Shown: positions 35,762 to 44,569, numbered from the stretch's first letter. The stretch is DNA of 64,000 nt from Aestuariibacter sp. GS-14 (GCF_006494365.1 NZ_VHIP01000001.1:642401-706400); one strand, 5' to 3'. The notes: generated by a model not told the origin, from the letters alone. A program made the numbers and translations.

Positions 35762-37071
35762 AACTTGCTCCTTGAATAGTCGTAAAATGCCACATTGCTG
35801 CTGTTGTTCAGCCAACTGAATTCCGCACTCACTTGCCAGTTTTGAGAATAACGGTAGCGGAGTTGCGCCGATAATATAACCAGATTATCTTCGCGTGTGA
35901 CGCCGAAAACAGGGTGATATCCAGCATGGCGGGCCTGCTGTGCAAATAGTGATGTGATGATGTCCCAGTCAGATGCCAATTGCTGGCTAAACTGTAAGGA
36001 CGCTGATAGCAGATCACGTGAATTAAACTCATAATCACTATCGGCGTTTTCCGACGCTGCGCTTACCGTGACCTTCCCGCTTCCATTGCCCACGTCATGT
36101 TGCAGCCAGGCGCTGGCAGCCAACTGATTGCGCGACAGTGGCGAAAACGCATCATACTCGAGTTGTGCGAATGTAAGCTCGCCGCCAGCAAGTAGTGACT
36201 TAGCCACAGGAACACTTAATTGCTGGCGAATGCCGAAGTAACTGAGATACCCTTCGCCATCTACCCATAAGGGCTGATAAAAGGCACTGGTTAACGACAT
36301 CAGACTATCGAAACGCCTCTGATAACCGCCAGCCAATCGAACGTCGGCGCGCGATAACGCATTGTCATCTGTATACTGCGTTGCAACCAAACCTGCAGAA
36401 ACGTACCAGTCAGCAAGCTGATTCACCGCTTGGGTGTAGCGGCTTTGGCCACTAACACTATATCCTGCACTGCCGGTAGCCAGGCTTTCATCAAATACCA
36501 GCACCTGACCAAGTGTCGGCAAATCAATAACCGCATCCTCGATACCGTTATTCGGATTATTGTCGTAACCGGCGCCAACACTCAACGAATGTTCCCATCC
36601 GCCTTCTGCTTCTGATTCTTTGCTCTGAATACGGGCTATAGCTTTGTCTAACTGCAGTTTATCCGCCGGATTCAGCGGCAGTGTTTTTGCTGCACGCAAT
36701 TCCTGCTGAGCAGCTTTAGTATTGCCAAGAGAAAAATAGCAACTAGCAAGAGCCAGACGAACGGCCAGGTCTTCCGGGCTTTCCTGGATACTCCGCTCGA
36801 GTGCATAAACACCCTTCTCGCACTGCTCCGCTGCTTGCGCCAGCAAACCGAATATTCGATCAAAAGCAGGATCACCTTCCTGCTCAATAAGCAGCTTCTC
36901 AGCTTGTTGATAGGCACTGGTAAACTGCTGGTTCTGGTAAGCCTGTTCCAAATATTCAACAGTTACAGAAGATGTTGCTCGCGCATACGCAGACGTCACC
37001 AGCAGGCAAGCACAATACACTACGGCCTTTGAAAAACGCCGTTGTAGCTGATGTTGTGGGTTGGTATTCAT
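35734..37071 (-). CDS. TPR-plus-beta-barrel outer-membrane protein
   Basis: ATG at 37071 gives 445 residues with a signal peptide (cleavage near SAYA, residue ~29). Residues ~35-170 contain TPR-like helices (EDLAVRLALASCYFSLGNTKAA), and ~175-445 form a beta-barrel-like domain with alternating aromatic strands, ending LWLRATYQF with the C-terminal Phe used for outer-membrane insertion. This layout recalls Slam (surface lipoprotein assembly modulator) proteins. The third gene of the operon being a lipoprotein fits that idea but does not prove it. The end overlaps the FecR gene by 28 bases. An upstream Met at 37191 lacks support. Confidence 0.72.
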   Translation of the reverse strand: MNTNPQHQLQRRFSKAVVYCACLLVTSAYARATSSVTVEYLEQAYQNQQFTSAYQQAEKLLIEQEGDPAFDRIFGLLAQAAEQCEKGVYALERSIQESPEDLAVRLALASCYFSLGNTKAAQQELRAAKTLPLNPADKLQLDKAIARIQSKESEAEGGWEHSLSVGAGYDNNPNNGIEDAVIDLPTLGQVLVFDESLATGSAGYSVSGQSRYTQAVNQLADWYVSAGLVATQYTDDNALSRADVRLAGGYQRRFDSLMSLTSAFYQPLWVDGEGYLSYFGIRQQLSVPVAKSLLAGGELTFAQLEYDAFSPLSRNQLAASAWLQHDVGNGSGKVTVSAASENADSDYEFNSRDLLSASLQFSQQLASDWDIITSLFAQQARHAGYHPVFGVTREDNLVILSAQLRYRYSQNWQVSAEFSWLNNSSNVAFYDYSRSKLWLRATYQF

Positions 37072-37367
37072 AATAGTGAAGCGCACCGCGTTCCTTGCTT
37101 TAGCGCAGTATACCGCCAAAAACTGTTTAAAAAATAGCCCGCCGTGTGTTTTATTTAAGAAAAAATGTCCGGGAATTACCCCGGCTTTCACACGGAATTG
37201 GTATCACATGCTCGTCCGGACTAACAAGATGAAACAAGCCCAACCGCGTTCAGACAATACAATAAATTCATAGTGGCACATGGGTATATCCAGCCCTAAC
37301 AACAATGTGTTCCTACATCGCCGGGATCATTTATACTCACGGCTTTATCACTGTGCAGGTTTGTTGG

Positions 37368-38486
37368 ATGAAGAGCTGGGATATTTTTTGTCATGTCGTT
37401 GATAACTATGGCGACATAGGTGTGACATGGCGTCTGGCCAGGCAGCTCAGTGCAGAGTACAAACAGTCTGTGCGTTTACTGGTGGATGATCTGGGAGCAT
37501 TCCGCCATTTGTGCCCGCAGGTTAACCCGTTATGCCAAACCCAACAAGTTGAGGGGGTTGAGATAGTTCATTGGCAACCGCAATTGCATGTTGAACCAGC
37601 GGATATAGTCATTGAAGCCTTTGCCTGCGAACTGCCGCAACACATAAAAATAGCAATGGCCGAGCGTTCGCCTGCCTCGTTGTGGATCAACCTTGAATAT
37701 TTAAGTGCCGAAGCGTGGGTAGAGGGGTGCCATTTACTGCCCTCTCCGCAGCTTTGCGGTCCAAGCAAATACTTTTACTTTCCGGGTTTTACTAACAACA
37801 CCGGCGGTTTGCTGCGCGAACAGACACTGCTGCAACAACGCCAGCAATTTGATACTGAGCAGCAGCGGCTTTTTCTGTTGAGTCTGGGAGTAAGCCGCGC
37901 GCCTAGCAGCATGTTGGTTTCACTGTTTACCTACGAGAATCCGCATATCGACAGTTGGCTAAATACACTTGCAAAAGGTGAGCAACACTATCAGTTGTTA
38001 GTACCGCCCGGTCGCATTGTGGCAGATATTGCGCGCTGGCTGAGTATCGACACACTGCAACCCGGCAATAGTTACTCACGTGGGCAGGTTACCATTCAGG
38101 CCATTCCATTTGTTACCCAACAAGCGTACGACTCACTGTTGTGGAGTTGTGACCTGAATCTGGTGCGCGGTGAAGACTCATTTGTTCGGGCGCAATGGGC
38201 CGGTAAACCTTTTTTGTGGCACATATACCAGCAGCAGGATGATATTCATCTCGACAAGCTCAACGCGTTCCTCGATCGTTACCTGCACAGCGCAAACCCA
38301 GCTACCGCAGAGGCTGTAAGGCAGTGGTGGCTGAGCTGGAACACACAAAAAAGCCTCTCCACCAGTTGGTTAGCCTGGCAACAACACAGTAAAAATCTGC
38401 AATGCCATGCAGAAAATTGGTGTGCTGCGCTATCAGAACAACAAAGTCTAGCGGAAAAGCTATGTACATTTGTGCGGAACTGCTAG
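37368..38486 (+). CDS. earP: EarP, EF-P arginine rhamnosyltransferase
   Basis: A 372-residue GT-B fold enzyme that transfers L-rhamnose from dTDP-rhamnose to Arg32 of EF-P. The start MKSWDIFCHVVDNYGDIGVTW carries the catalytic-region Asp pair, and VRGEDSFVRAQWAGKPFLWH near the C-terminus binds the nucleotide sugar. The ATG at 37368 matches the family start; the open frame reaches 37305. It lies 45 bases before efp, the usual arrangement of the modifying enzyme with its substrate. Confidence 0.96.
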   Translation: MKSWDIFCHVVDNYGDIGVTWRLARQLSAEYKQSVRLLVDDLGAFRHLCPQVNPLCQTQQVEGVEIVHWQPQLHVEPADIVIEAFACELPQHIKIAMAERSPASLWINLEYLSAEAWVEGCHLLPSPQLCGPSKYFYFPGFTNNTGGLLREQTLLQQRQQFDTEQQRLFLLSLGVSRAPSSMLVSLFTYENPHIDSWLNTLAKGEQHYQLLVPPGRIVADIARWLSIDTLQPGNSYSRGQVTIQAIPFVTQQAYDSLLWSCDLNLVRGEDSFVRAQWAGKPFLWHIYQQQDDIHLDKLNAFLDRYLHSANPATAEAVRQWWLSWNTQKSLSTSWLAWQQHSKNLQCHAENWCAALSEQQSLAEKLCTFVRNC

Positions 38487-38531
38487 AATCGCGCGAAAAT
38501 CTCCCCCTTAACTTTTACACTGGGTAGCTTC

Positions 38532-39104
38532 GTGAAAACAGCACAAGATATTAAAGTAAACAACGTGATCCTTATTGACGGCGCGCCTTGGATTGTTCAG
38601 AAAGCTGAATACACCAAATCTGGCCGCAACAGTGCGATCATGAAAATGAAATTGAAGAACCTGATCAGCGGCTCAACCAGCGAGACCGTATACAAGTTCG
38701 ACGACAAAGTTGAGCAAGTGATCCTGGATCAAATCGACGTAACCTACTCTTACAAAGCCGACGACATGTATGTGTTCGTGGATGAAGAGTACAACCAGTA
38801 CGAACTCAACGAAGAAGACATCGAAAGCGTATTGCCTTATATCGTTGATGGCATGAGCGACGTATGTAGCGCGGTATTCTTCAACGGCAAAGTTATTTCT
38901 GTTGATCTGCCAACCACTATCGTTCGTCAGTTAACTTACACTGAAGCTTCTGCTCGTGGCGACACCAGTGGCAAGGTAATGAAGCCTGCTAATCTGGCCA
39001 ATGGCACCACAATTAAGGTACCGGATTTCTGTCAGGTTGATGACTGGATTGAAATCGATACCCGTAACGGCGAATACAAATCACGCGCTAAAGCGCCAGT
39101 TTGA
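38532..39104 (+). CDS. efp: Elongation factor P (Arg32 type)
   Basis: 190-residue translation factor with three beta-barrel domains that relieves ribosome stalling at polyproline. It starts at GTG 38532. The loop [11 protein letters not shown] carries arginine at position 32, the residue rhamnosylated by EarP, which is encoded immediately upstream. The C-terminal [18 protein letters not shown] is canonical. A perfect 13-bp hairpin follows 49 bases after the stop. Confidence 0.97.
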   Translation: MKTAQDIKVNNVILIDGAPWIVQKAEYTKSGRNSAIMKMKLKNLISGSTSETVYKFDDKVEQVILDQIDVTYSYKADDMYVFVDEEYNQYELNEEDIESVLPYIVDGMSDVCSAVFFNGKVISVDLPTTIVRQLTYTEASARGDTSGKVMKPANLANGTTIKVPDFCQVDDWIEIDTRNGEYKSRAKAPV

Positions 39105-39153
39105 TAGCCGACCTGATATCTGATTAGCTATCTGTTCAGCTAGTCTATCTATA

Positions 39154-39183
39154 TTGTTGCGACCACCCTGGTGGTCGCAACAA
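39154..39183 (+). terminator. Hairpin after efp
   Basis: Perfect 13-bp stem (TTGTTGCGACCAC / GTGGTCGCAACAA) with a CCTG loop. No T-run follows, so it may end transcription poorly or protect the 3' end of the mRNA. Confidence 0.5.
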
Positions 39184-39263
39184 TGTTCACACTACATCAC
39201 GCCCCTCTTTTTTTTAAGCACTTCCCGCAGTCTTTGATAATGCGGCATCACCTGAGCCTGAAC

Positions 39264-39385
39264 TAGGGCGTGTTGATCTTTGCTGTATTAATTTTGTTCG
39301 TTCTAGGTGTTCAGCGATCGCGGCGCATGTTCGCAGGTGCAGTGGTTCTGCATCAAGAGCATGCAACAAAGATCAACACGCCCTA
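39264..39385. mobile_element. 122-bp MITE-like element with perfect 19-bp terminal inverted repeats
   Basis: The left end TAGGGCGTGTTGATCTTTG (39264-39282) is repeated exactly in inverted form at 39367-39385. The 84 bases between hold no open reading frame of note. Ends read 5'-TA ... TA-3', so TA could be the target duplication, as for IS630/mariner-type elements. No transposase is encoded, so movement would need an enzyme supplied elsewhere. Family assignment is not possible by eye. Confidence 0.7.
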
Positions 39386-39464
39386 ATTTTCCCCGATGAT
39401 TTGGAGCCCATGTTTGCTCAAACGCGATCATTTTTCTTTTTATATCCAACCATAAAACCGACAT

Positions 39465-39536
39465 AAAAAAAGCGGCGCATTGACGCTGACTTACCGGGCA
39501 GGAGTGTAGTGCCGGAGTCCATCAGCGTTGCGCCGC
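39465..39536 (-). terminator. Rho-independent terminator of the bufferin operon
   Basis: On the minus strand, arms TGCGCCGC-type outer stem and TCAGCGT-type inner stem (with a three-base bulge) enclose a smaller hairpin and are followed by seven T. It lies just past the stop of bufC. Confidence 0.75.
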
Positions 39537-39552
39537 AAGCAGGAGGGTGGGA

Positions 39553-40362
39553 TCACCTCTGAGACAAAATCGTATTTATCCACTCATGTTCAATGGCGTA
39601 AGCAAGCCATTGCGCAAAATCAATGCCCGGATACGCATCCAGTAGCGCCGACAAGGACATACCCTGCTGCACGCCCTGCAGCCAGGCAAACGCTTGTTCA
39701 TCAATGGCCTCAGCGTTGGGTTTATTGCGATGCTGATACACTACGGCATAGTTTGCCGATTGACGGTTCTGCATAATGCTCTCCAAAGCCTCAGTAGACA
39801 GGCTGTCTGGGTTAGCGGTTTGGCGGTGCAGTTGCCACAATGGCTGCACCGGATACGCACTTTCAAGTACCACTAATGAAGGTTGCAGGCTAAGTACAAT
39901 CTGGTTGGGATCGTCATCAGTTAGCAGCGACAAACTGGCTCGGTTAAACGCATCAACGCGACGTCGACCAGCCTCGTGCACGGCCCATTCCAGCTGTGCG
40001 ACGCCGGCTAAATAAGGATGATCTGCCGCCAGTTCACTACTGGCAATCAGAGAAGGTAATTGCCCGCCCCACTCTGCCCAGTCACCCGTTGTTGGTTTAG
40101 CCCAGGCCAGTAATCGTTGCGCAAGAATAAACATGGCCTGTTCGCCCACCATTTGCTGCAACACCGGATAAGTAATAGTTAAACTGCGAGCCGCGGTCAT
40201 TTGCAGGTTGCGTTGGTATATTTGCAACGCGCGGGGCGGCACGCCACTCAACGACGATTGGGTAAAAATATCGGTTACCAGTGCATGCTGGCGCTTTCCG
40301 GTAAGCTGATGTCCGGACCAGTCCTGCTTACCGGCTACGTGGTTTTGTGCGGGCTCATTCAT
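39553..40362 (-). CDS. bufC: BufC/HvfC family (DUF2063) partner of the MNIO enzyme
   Basis: A 269-residue DUF2063 protein: N-terminal DNA-binding-like domain typical of the family (LQIYQRNLQMTAARSLTITYPVL) and the following helical domain with HPYLAGVAQLEWAVHEA. BufC/HvfC proteins bind the precursor peptide's leader and assist the MNIO enzyme BufB. Its start overlaps the bufB stop (4 bases), so production is coupled. Last gene of the operon. Confidence 0.9.
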   Translation of the reverse strand: MNEPAQNHVAGKQDWSGHQLTGKRQHALVTDIFTQSSLSGVPPRALQIYQRNLQMTAARSLTITYPVLQQMVGEQAMFILAQRLLAWAKPTTGDWAEWGGQLPSLIASSELAADHPYLAGVAQLEWAVHEAGRRRVDAFNRASLSLLTDDDPNQIVLSLQPSLVVLESAYPVQPLWQLHRQTANPDSLSTEALESIMQNRQSANYAVVYQHRNKPNAEAIDEQAFAWLQGVQQGMSLSALLDAYPGIDFAQWLAYAIEHEWINTILSQR

Positions 40363-41258
40363 GACATAGCCTCCATCAGGGTTTGCGCTAATATAAACCG
40401 GGCTGTACCGGCTTCTTCCTGCAGACGCTCCCAGGTGGGCAACTGATTATCCCACTCAATCAAGGTAGCGGCACCGGGAAACATATGGATTGCCTGTTGA
40501 TACAGTGCCCAACACGCATGGGACACGGGCTGACTGTGATCATCTACAATCAGTTCGCCAGGCTGCACTTCACTGCTACCGGCAAGATGAATTTCTTTAA
40601 CGGCCCCGGTAGGCAGGGTTTTGAGCCAGGTAGTGGCGTACTGCGCCAGATTATGGGCGTGGAAGTTACGGCCATTTACCAGCACATTATTTAAGTCCAC
40701 CAGCAGCCCACACCCGGTTAACGTAGCTGCGGCGGCCAAAAACTCGGCTTCATGCATGGGATCGCTGCGCTGATCCACATAGCTAACAATATTTTCTATT
40801 AACAACTGCCGGCCCAGCGCCTGCTGTACAAGGTCGATGTTGTCTACCAGAATATCCAGCGACGCCCGGTTATACGTAATGGGTAGCAGATCCCCGGCAT
40901 GCAGCCGCTGATTGCCAACTTGCCCCCAGGTAAAACACGCGTGATCAGACACCAGAATAGGATTGACTCGGTTTACCAGTTCGCAAAACCGTTTCAGGTA
41001 CCGGCTGTCCACGCCAGAGGCCGATCCAAGTCCCATCGCGGTGCCATGGATGCTCAGCGGATAGTATTCGGCTATTGCCTCTAAAAATGGTGGGATCATG
41101 CCCCCTTCTGCAAAGAAGTTTTCGGCATGAATCTCCAGAAAATCAACGGAGTGAGATGTCTGCGTCAGCGCCTCGTTATAGTGCTCGTGACGCAGGCCCA
41201 CACCCACCCTGGTGCTCTCTACACGCTCATAGTGTTGTGACATAGCAGACATCAGCAT
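40359..41258 (-). CDS. bufB: BufB, DUF692 multinuclear non-heme iron-dependent oxidase
   Basis: 299-residue TIM-barrel DUF692 (MNIO) enzyme. VDFLEIHAENFFAEGG, YYPLSIHGTAMGLGSA, PILVSDHACFTW and LLIENIVSYVDQ contain the His/Asp/Glu ligands for the iron cluster. In bufferin systems it converts precursor cysteines to sulfur heterocycles (thiooxazole type) that bind copper. The start may be this ATG or one three or six codons later (MSAM, MSQHY). It follows bufA1 with 24 bases between. Confidence 0.93.
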   Translation of the reverse strand: MLMSAMSQHYERVESTRVGVGLRHEHYNEALTQTSHSVDFLEIHAENFFAEGGMIPPFLEAIAEYYPLSIHGTAMGLGSASGVDSRYLKRFCELVNRVNPILVSDHACFTWGQVGNQRLHAGDLLPITYNRASLDILVDNIDLVQQALGRQLLIENIVSYVDQRSDPMHEAEFLAAAATLTGCGLLVDLNNVLVNGRNFHAHNLAQYATTWLKTLPTGAVKEIHLAGSSEVQPGELIVDDHSQPVSHACWALYQQAIHMFPGAATLIEWDNQLPTWERLQEEAGTARFILAQTLMEAMS

Positions 41259-41282
41259 CTCCTTATTGACTCATCAGGCTAA

Positions 41283-41567
41283 TTAGCCTTTTTTAGCCGC
41301 GTCGTAACGCTTCTTGGCTTCGTCTTTCAACATACCGCCCAGTGATTCACAGGTACCTTTGGCTACCAGTTTCCACTCACCGGGATCGTTATCTACGGTA
41401 GATTGCCCTGCGCAGGAATGGGTACCCGCCAGGTTACCGCAATCATTCTGACCCGCTGCAGAAATGCCGTAACACTTCTCTTTGCCTGCCGCATGCGCCG
41501 GTGCTGAGGCAGCGGCCGCTAATGCCATGGCCAGCGCGGCCGCAGCGATTTTTTGCTTCTGATTCAT
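41283..41567 (-). CDS. bufA1: BufA1-type bufferin precursor peptide (DUF2282)
   Basis: A 94-residue peptide with a Sec signal (residues 1-27, cleavage near PAHAA) and the bufferin core [34 protein letters not shown]. The four core cysteines are Cys32, Cys43, Cys52 and Cys73. In characterised members of the family some of these are modified by BufB and the exported product binds copper in the periplasm. The C-terminal tail is rich in lysine. It follows the thioredoxin gene by 19 bases. Confidence 0.92.
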   Translation of the reverse strand: MNQKQKIAAAALAMALAAAASAPAHAAGKEKCYGISAAGQNDCGNLAGTHSCAGQSTVDNDPGEWKLVAKGTCESLGGMLKDEAKKRYDAAKKG

Positions 41568-41586
41568 AGTGACATCCTTACAATCA

Positions 41587-41904
41587 TTAATTCAGATGAT
41601 GTGACACCCACTTGTTCAGTTCGCCGTAATTCGACAATCCAACGTGTGTGTCTAAACGTTTGGTGCGATCCATCAGGATCAGTGTCGGCACTGCCCGTAC
41701 ACCCAGCATCTGGGCTAAACCATGCTCTTCGTCAGCATCCACTTTCACTACCCGCAGCGAGCCTTTATGGGCCTGCTCCAGCAGGTTGATAATGGGAGTT
41801 AACTGTTTACAAGGTCCGCACCAGGAGGCGGTGAACCACAACATCACCACCTGCTCAGGATACTCATGGCCGTTCGACAATATGCCTTTCAGCTCGGATT
41901 CCAT
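41587..41904 (-). CDS. Thioredoxin-family protein within the bufferin operon
   Basis: A 105-residue thioredoxin with a standard active site, [12 protein letters not shown] (Cys29, Cys32), and cis-Pro in [11 protein letters not shown]. It lacks a signal peptide, so it is cytoplasmic, where BufB acts. Its place between the YHS gene and bufA1 suggests it keeps the precursor cysteines reduced for modification, which is an inference. It starts 6 bases after the YHS stop. Confidence 0.88.
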   Translation of the reverse strand: MESELKGILSNGHEYPEQVVMLWFTASWCGPCKQLTPIINLLEQAHKGSLRVVKVDADEEHGLAQMLGVRAVPTLILMDRTKRLDTHVGLSNYGELNKWVSHHLN

Positions 41905-41910
41905 CTTTGC

Positions 41911-42387
41911 TTAGTCCTCGGCGTTAGTCGCTTCAACCGACAGACCTTCGATGCCATCCCATACGCGATAAGCGGTTTTCAGGTGTCCGGGTACGTCTTC
42001 CATCCATTTTTTCTGAACGGTTTTGTTCAGGTTTAAAAACAGCTTGTCGTCTTTGATGTAGAACGCATCAGGATCCACATCCAGCTTTTTGTTCAGCGCA
42101 ACACCCATGGCACAGTAGCCGCCGAATTGTGGGGCGTAATGCTCAGCATCCGCTTTAAACATGTCGCGGTTCTTCGCGCTTGAAAAACGGTAAATTGCAC
42201 CTTCATAAGTAGCAGTGTACTTTGCAGAGCCCTCTACGGCTTTGTGCTGAACAAAGTAGGCAACGGGATCGTAACCGTGAATAGCCACATCGTTCTCGCC
42301 CAGGTTAACCGCTGATGCAAACGACAGACTGCTGAATAACAGTGAGCCAGCCAGGCCCGCCAGTTTTAACGCGTTTAATACTTTCAT
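41911..42387 (-). CDS. Exported YHS-domain protein, first gene of the bufferin operon
   Basis: ATG at 42387 has GAGGAAAG upstream and starts a signal peptide (cleavage near SFASA, residue 25); the open frame to 42612 runs through the palindromic intergenic region and is not coding. 158 residues; the YHS core is AIHGYDPVAYFVQHKAVEGS to FGGYCAMGVALNKKLDVDP. YHS domains bind metal, often copper, which agrees with a bufferin operon. The usual buf cluster has no such gene. Confidence 0.85.
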   Translation of the reverse strand: MKVLNALKLAGLAGSLLFSSLSFASAVNLGENDVAIHGYDPVAYFVQHKAVEGSAKYTATYEGAIYRFSSAKNRDMFKADAEHYAPQFGGYCAMGVALNKKLDVDPDAFYIKDDKLFLNLNKTVQKKWMEDVPGHLKTAYRVWDGIEGLSVEATNAED

Positions 42388-42516
42388 TGCTCTTTCCTCA
42401 TAATATCGCCGAATGTCGGCTGGGTAGTTGTGGGCAAGGCTGTTTGCCTTCCCTGAGATATAAGGTATGAAATTCGCGATGGCTAAAGGCAACTGAAACA
42501 CTTCAAAAGCAGCCTG

Positions 42517-42542
42517 AACGTCCAAACCGTATTTTGGACGTT
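42517..42542. promoter_or_regulatory. 26-bp palindrome between the bufferin operon and the DUF1772 gene
   Basis: Ten-bp arms AACGTCCAAA and TTTGGACGTT flank six bases in the divergent spacer, 130 bases upstream of the YHS gene and 85 bases upstream of the DUF1772 gene. It is not CueR-like. Likely the operator of a regulator acting on one or both transcripts. Confidence 0.5.
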
Positions 42543-42626
42543 TGGTAAGTGTATGTGTACGTAATGTCACGTGCGCGCAGGCGCGTATGCACATAATACC
42601 GGTATCACTCAACCGGAGGCATAACC

Positions 42627-43064
42627 ATGCTTGTATTAAACGTACTCACTACACTGGGGCAACTCAGCATGCTCATTATGATGGGCATTTACTTTATCTT
42701 TTCCTGCACGGTAATGCGGGCATTAAGGCAATCTGAACAGGGGGCAGAGATCATGGTACTGATCAACCGGGAAATACTTAACCCGCTATTTTATCTGTGC
42801 TTTTTTGGCTCGGCAGTGGCGTCACTCACTTTCGTGTTATCCCGTTCTAACCATTATCTTGCCGGGCTGATATTTTTTATTGGTACCTTTATGGTGACGC
42901 TTATAAAGAATGTCCCCCTTAACAACGCCTTATTAGAAGCAAGCGGGGATGCGTCGTTACAACATACTTGGCAAACCTACCTTACCAAGTGGTTATTCTG
43001 GAATCACGTTCGCTCAGTAACAGCCATAGTAAGTGGCGCGCTGCTGCTGTGGCCCGCCGCGTAA
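42627..43064 (+). CDS. DUF1772 (anthrone oxygenase-like) membrane protein
   Basis: A 145-residue protein with four membrane helices and the family motifs VPLNNALLEA and WNHVRSVTAI. DUF1772 proteins include fungal anthrone oxygenases; bacterial members have no settled role. It is divergent from the bufferin operon and followed 84 bases later by an AraC regulator. The preceding CCGGAGG is a good ribosome binding site. Confidence 0.83.
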   Translation: MLVLNVLTTLGQLSMLIMMGIYFIFSCTVMRALRQSEQGAEIMVLINREILNPLFYLCFFGSAVASLTFVLSRSNHYLAGLIFFIGTFMVTLIKNVPLNNALLEASGDASLQHTWQTYLTKWLFWNHVRSVTAIVSGALLLWPAA

Positions 43065-43148
43065 TAGCGGGGGAATCGTGTTATGTGCTCTGCAATTCGC
43101 GTATATTGGAGTGAAACATATCAACACAGCACAGGCAGACCCAACGCA

Positions 43149-44117
43149 ATGGCATTCAACCACAAGCAGCGCGCCGACACGCCTATAGACGACAGTCCGT
43201 TAGGTAAACTGCTGAATAACCTGCATATTGCTACTGCTTTTTGTACCGATTCTGTGTTGAGTGAGCCTTGGGCCATCAGTATGCCAACTATCCCGCATTG
43301 CCTGATGTTTCACTTGGTATTAGAAGGCAATGCAGAATTTCAGTTCGACAAGACCGCCTGTAAATTGGGAATCCATGACTTCATTTTGTTTCCACGCGGT
43401 GAAGGCCATCATTTAAAAGGCAAATCTAATGCCCTTTTTAGCCCGCTGGCATCATTACCTATAACCTGTGTGTCAGAGCGTTATGAAACCCTTATGTATG
43501 GCGGCAAAGGTGAGTCAAGCCGCTTGTTGTGTGGCGCGCTTTTCTTTACTCATCCGTTAGCGCAAAAACTGCTGTCTGGGCTGCCAACGGCACTGGTCAT
43601 TCGCCAATCCAACCGTCACACACACACCATGGTGAAGCAGATCAGTACACTGATTCGAACCGAAACCCAGCATGTGGGTATGGGTACCGAAGCGGTATTA
43701 TCCAGACTGGCCGAAATTCTGATTATTGCCGTACTACGTGAACATCTGAACTCCCTGGAACCAGGCACGTTGGGCTGGCTTAGTGTGTTGTCGGATAACC
43801 GCATAGCAAAAGCCTTGCATCTGATTCATCAGTCACCGGAACAGCACTGGCGGTTAGGCACACTGGCAAAAGAAGTGGGCATGTCACGCACCAATTTTGC
43901 TCAGCAATTCAAGCAACTGGTTGGCAATACGCCGATGGACTATTTAACCGAATGGCGAATGTCTCTGGCTTATTCAAGGCTACAATTCGGCAATGATTCG
44001 CTGCTCGCCATTGCGCTGGATTTGGGATATCAGTCTGAGTCGGCTTTGTCCCGGGCATTTAAGAAAGTAATAGGAAAAAGCCCACGTGAAGTAAGACGCG
44101 GGGAAACGACCCGTTGA
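43149..44117 (+). CDS. AraC-family regulator with cupin effector domain
   Basis: 322 residues from the ATG at 43149; the frame is open from 43083, also possible. An N-terminal cupin_6 sensor (LVLEGNAEFQFDKTACKLGIHDFILFPRGEGHHL) and a C-terminal AraC HTH (LAKEVGMSRTNFAQQFKQL, DLGYQSESALSRAFKKVIG). Same architecture as the tandem pair at 20.9-22.6 kb but more distant in sequence. It most likely regulates the DUF1772 gene before it. Confidence 0.85.
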   Translation: MAFNHKQRADTPIDDSPLGKLLNNLHIATAFCTDSVLSEPWAISMPTIPHCLMFHLVLEGNAEFQFDKTACKLGIHDFILFPRGEGHHLKGKSNALFSPLASLPITCVSERYETLMYGGKGESSRLLCGALFFTHPLAQKLLSGLPTALVIRQSNRHTHTMVKQISTLIRTETQHVGMGTEAVLSRLAEILIIAVLREHLNSLEPGTLGWLSVLSDNRIAKALHLIHQSPEQHWRLGTLAKEVGMSRTNFAQQFKQLVGNTPMDYLTEWRMSLAYSRLQFGNDSLLAIALDLGYQSESALSRAFKKVIGKSPREVRRGETTR

Positions 44118-44122
44118 GCAGA

Positions 44123-44422
44123 TTACGGCTCAAGAGGCTCGTATAAAGATGCGGTTGCCGCTTTCAGCCCCGCGTGGGGTAAAAACTGATCAGAGATAGT
44201 CAGAATAGCGTGCACGTTGTTGGTCAGCTTTTGCAAATCAATATCGCCGGGTTTTACCGACGTTTGCAGTAAATGCAGTGCCATATCGGCCAGCAACAAA
44301 CGCTGCTTTTCCTGCCAATCCGGGCTGCCTTTGGATGCCGGGTGAGTAAAGTATGCCGACTCAACCAAATCGTGTAGTTTCCAGCTGGCTTTAATAATAC
44401 TTGCGCGATCGGCGTCTTTCAT
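44123..44422 (-). CDS. Hypothetical protein, 99 residues
   Basis: A small helical, soluble protein with no recognised family, cysteines or signal peptide. GGAGGCTGCTT lies before the ATG, giving good support for translation. It ends six bases from the convergent AraC gene. Its alternating hydrophobic/charged pattern suggests a helical bundle. Confidence 0.55.
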   Translation of the reverse strand: MKDADRASIIKASWKLHDLVESAYFTHPASKGSPDWQEKQRLLLADMALHLLQTSVKPGDIDLQKLTNNVHAILTISDQFLPHAGLKAATASLYEPLEP

Positions 44423-44569
44423 AAGCAGCCTCCAGATAAGGGCAATCGTCTATGCGAGTGGATATAACTGAATTTAACGAAAAGTTTATCCATCCGACAT
44501 CATCAGTACTATACAGATCGTCCCAATTGTCATACTGTTTCGCTCTACTTTATGCAAAACACACATCTT

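Larger units (their letters stand above)
39105..39552. other. Gene-free region after efp
   Basis: About 450 bases with no gene. It holds, in order, the efp hairpin, a 122-bp MITE-like element with 19-bp terminal inverted repeats, and a long hairpin with a minus-strand T-run ending the bufferin operon. Confidence 0.6.

Noticed and set aside
39154-39183. The efp hairpin as part of the MITE.
   Set aside because: It lies 80 bases outside the inverted repeats and shares no sequence with them.
42388-42612. N-terminal extension of the YHS protein.
   Set aside because: It runs through the palindrome and would hide the clear signal peptide that begins at 42387.
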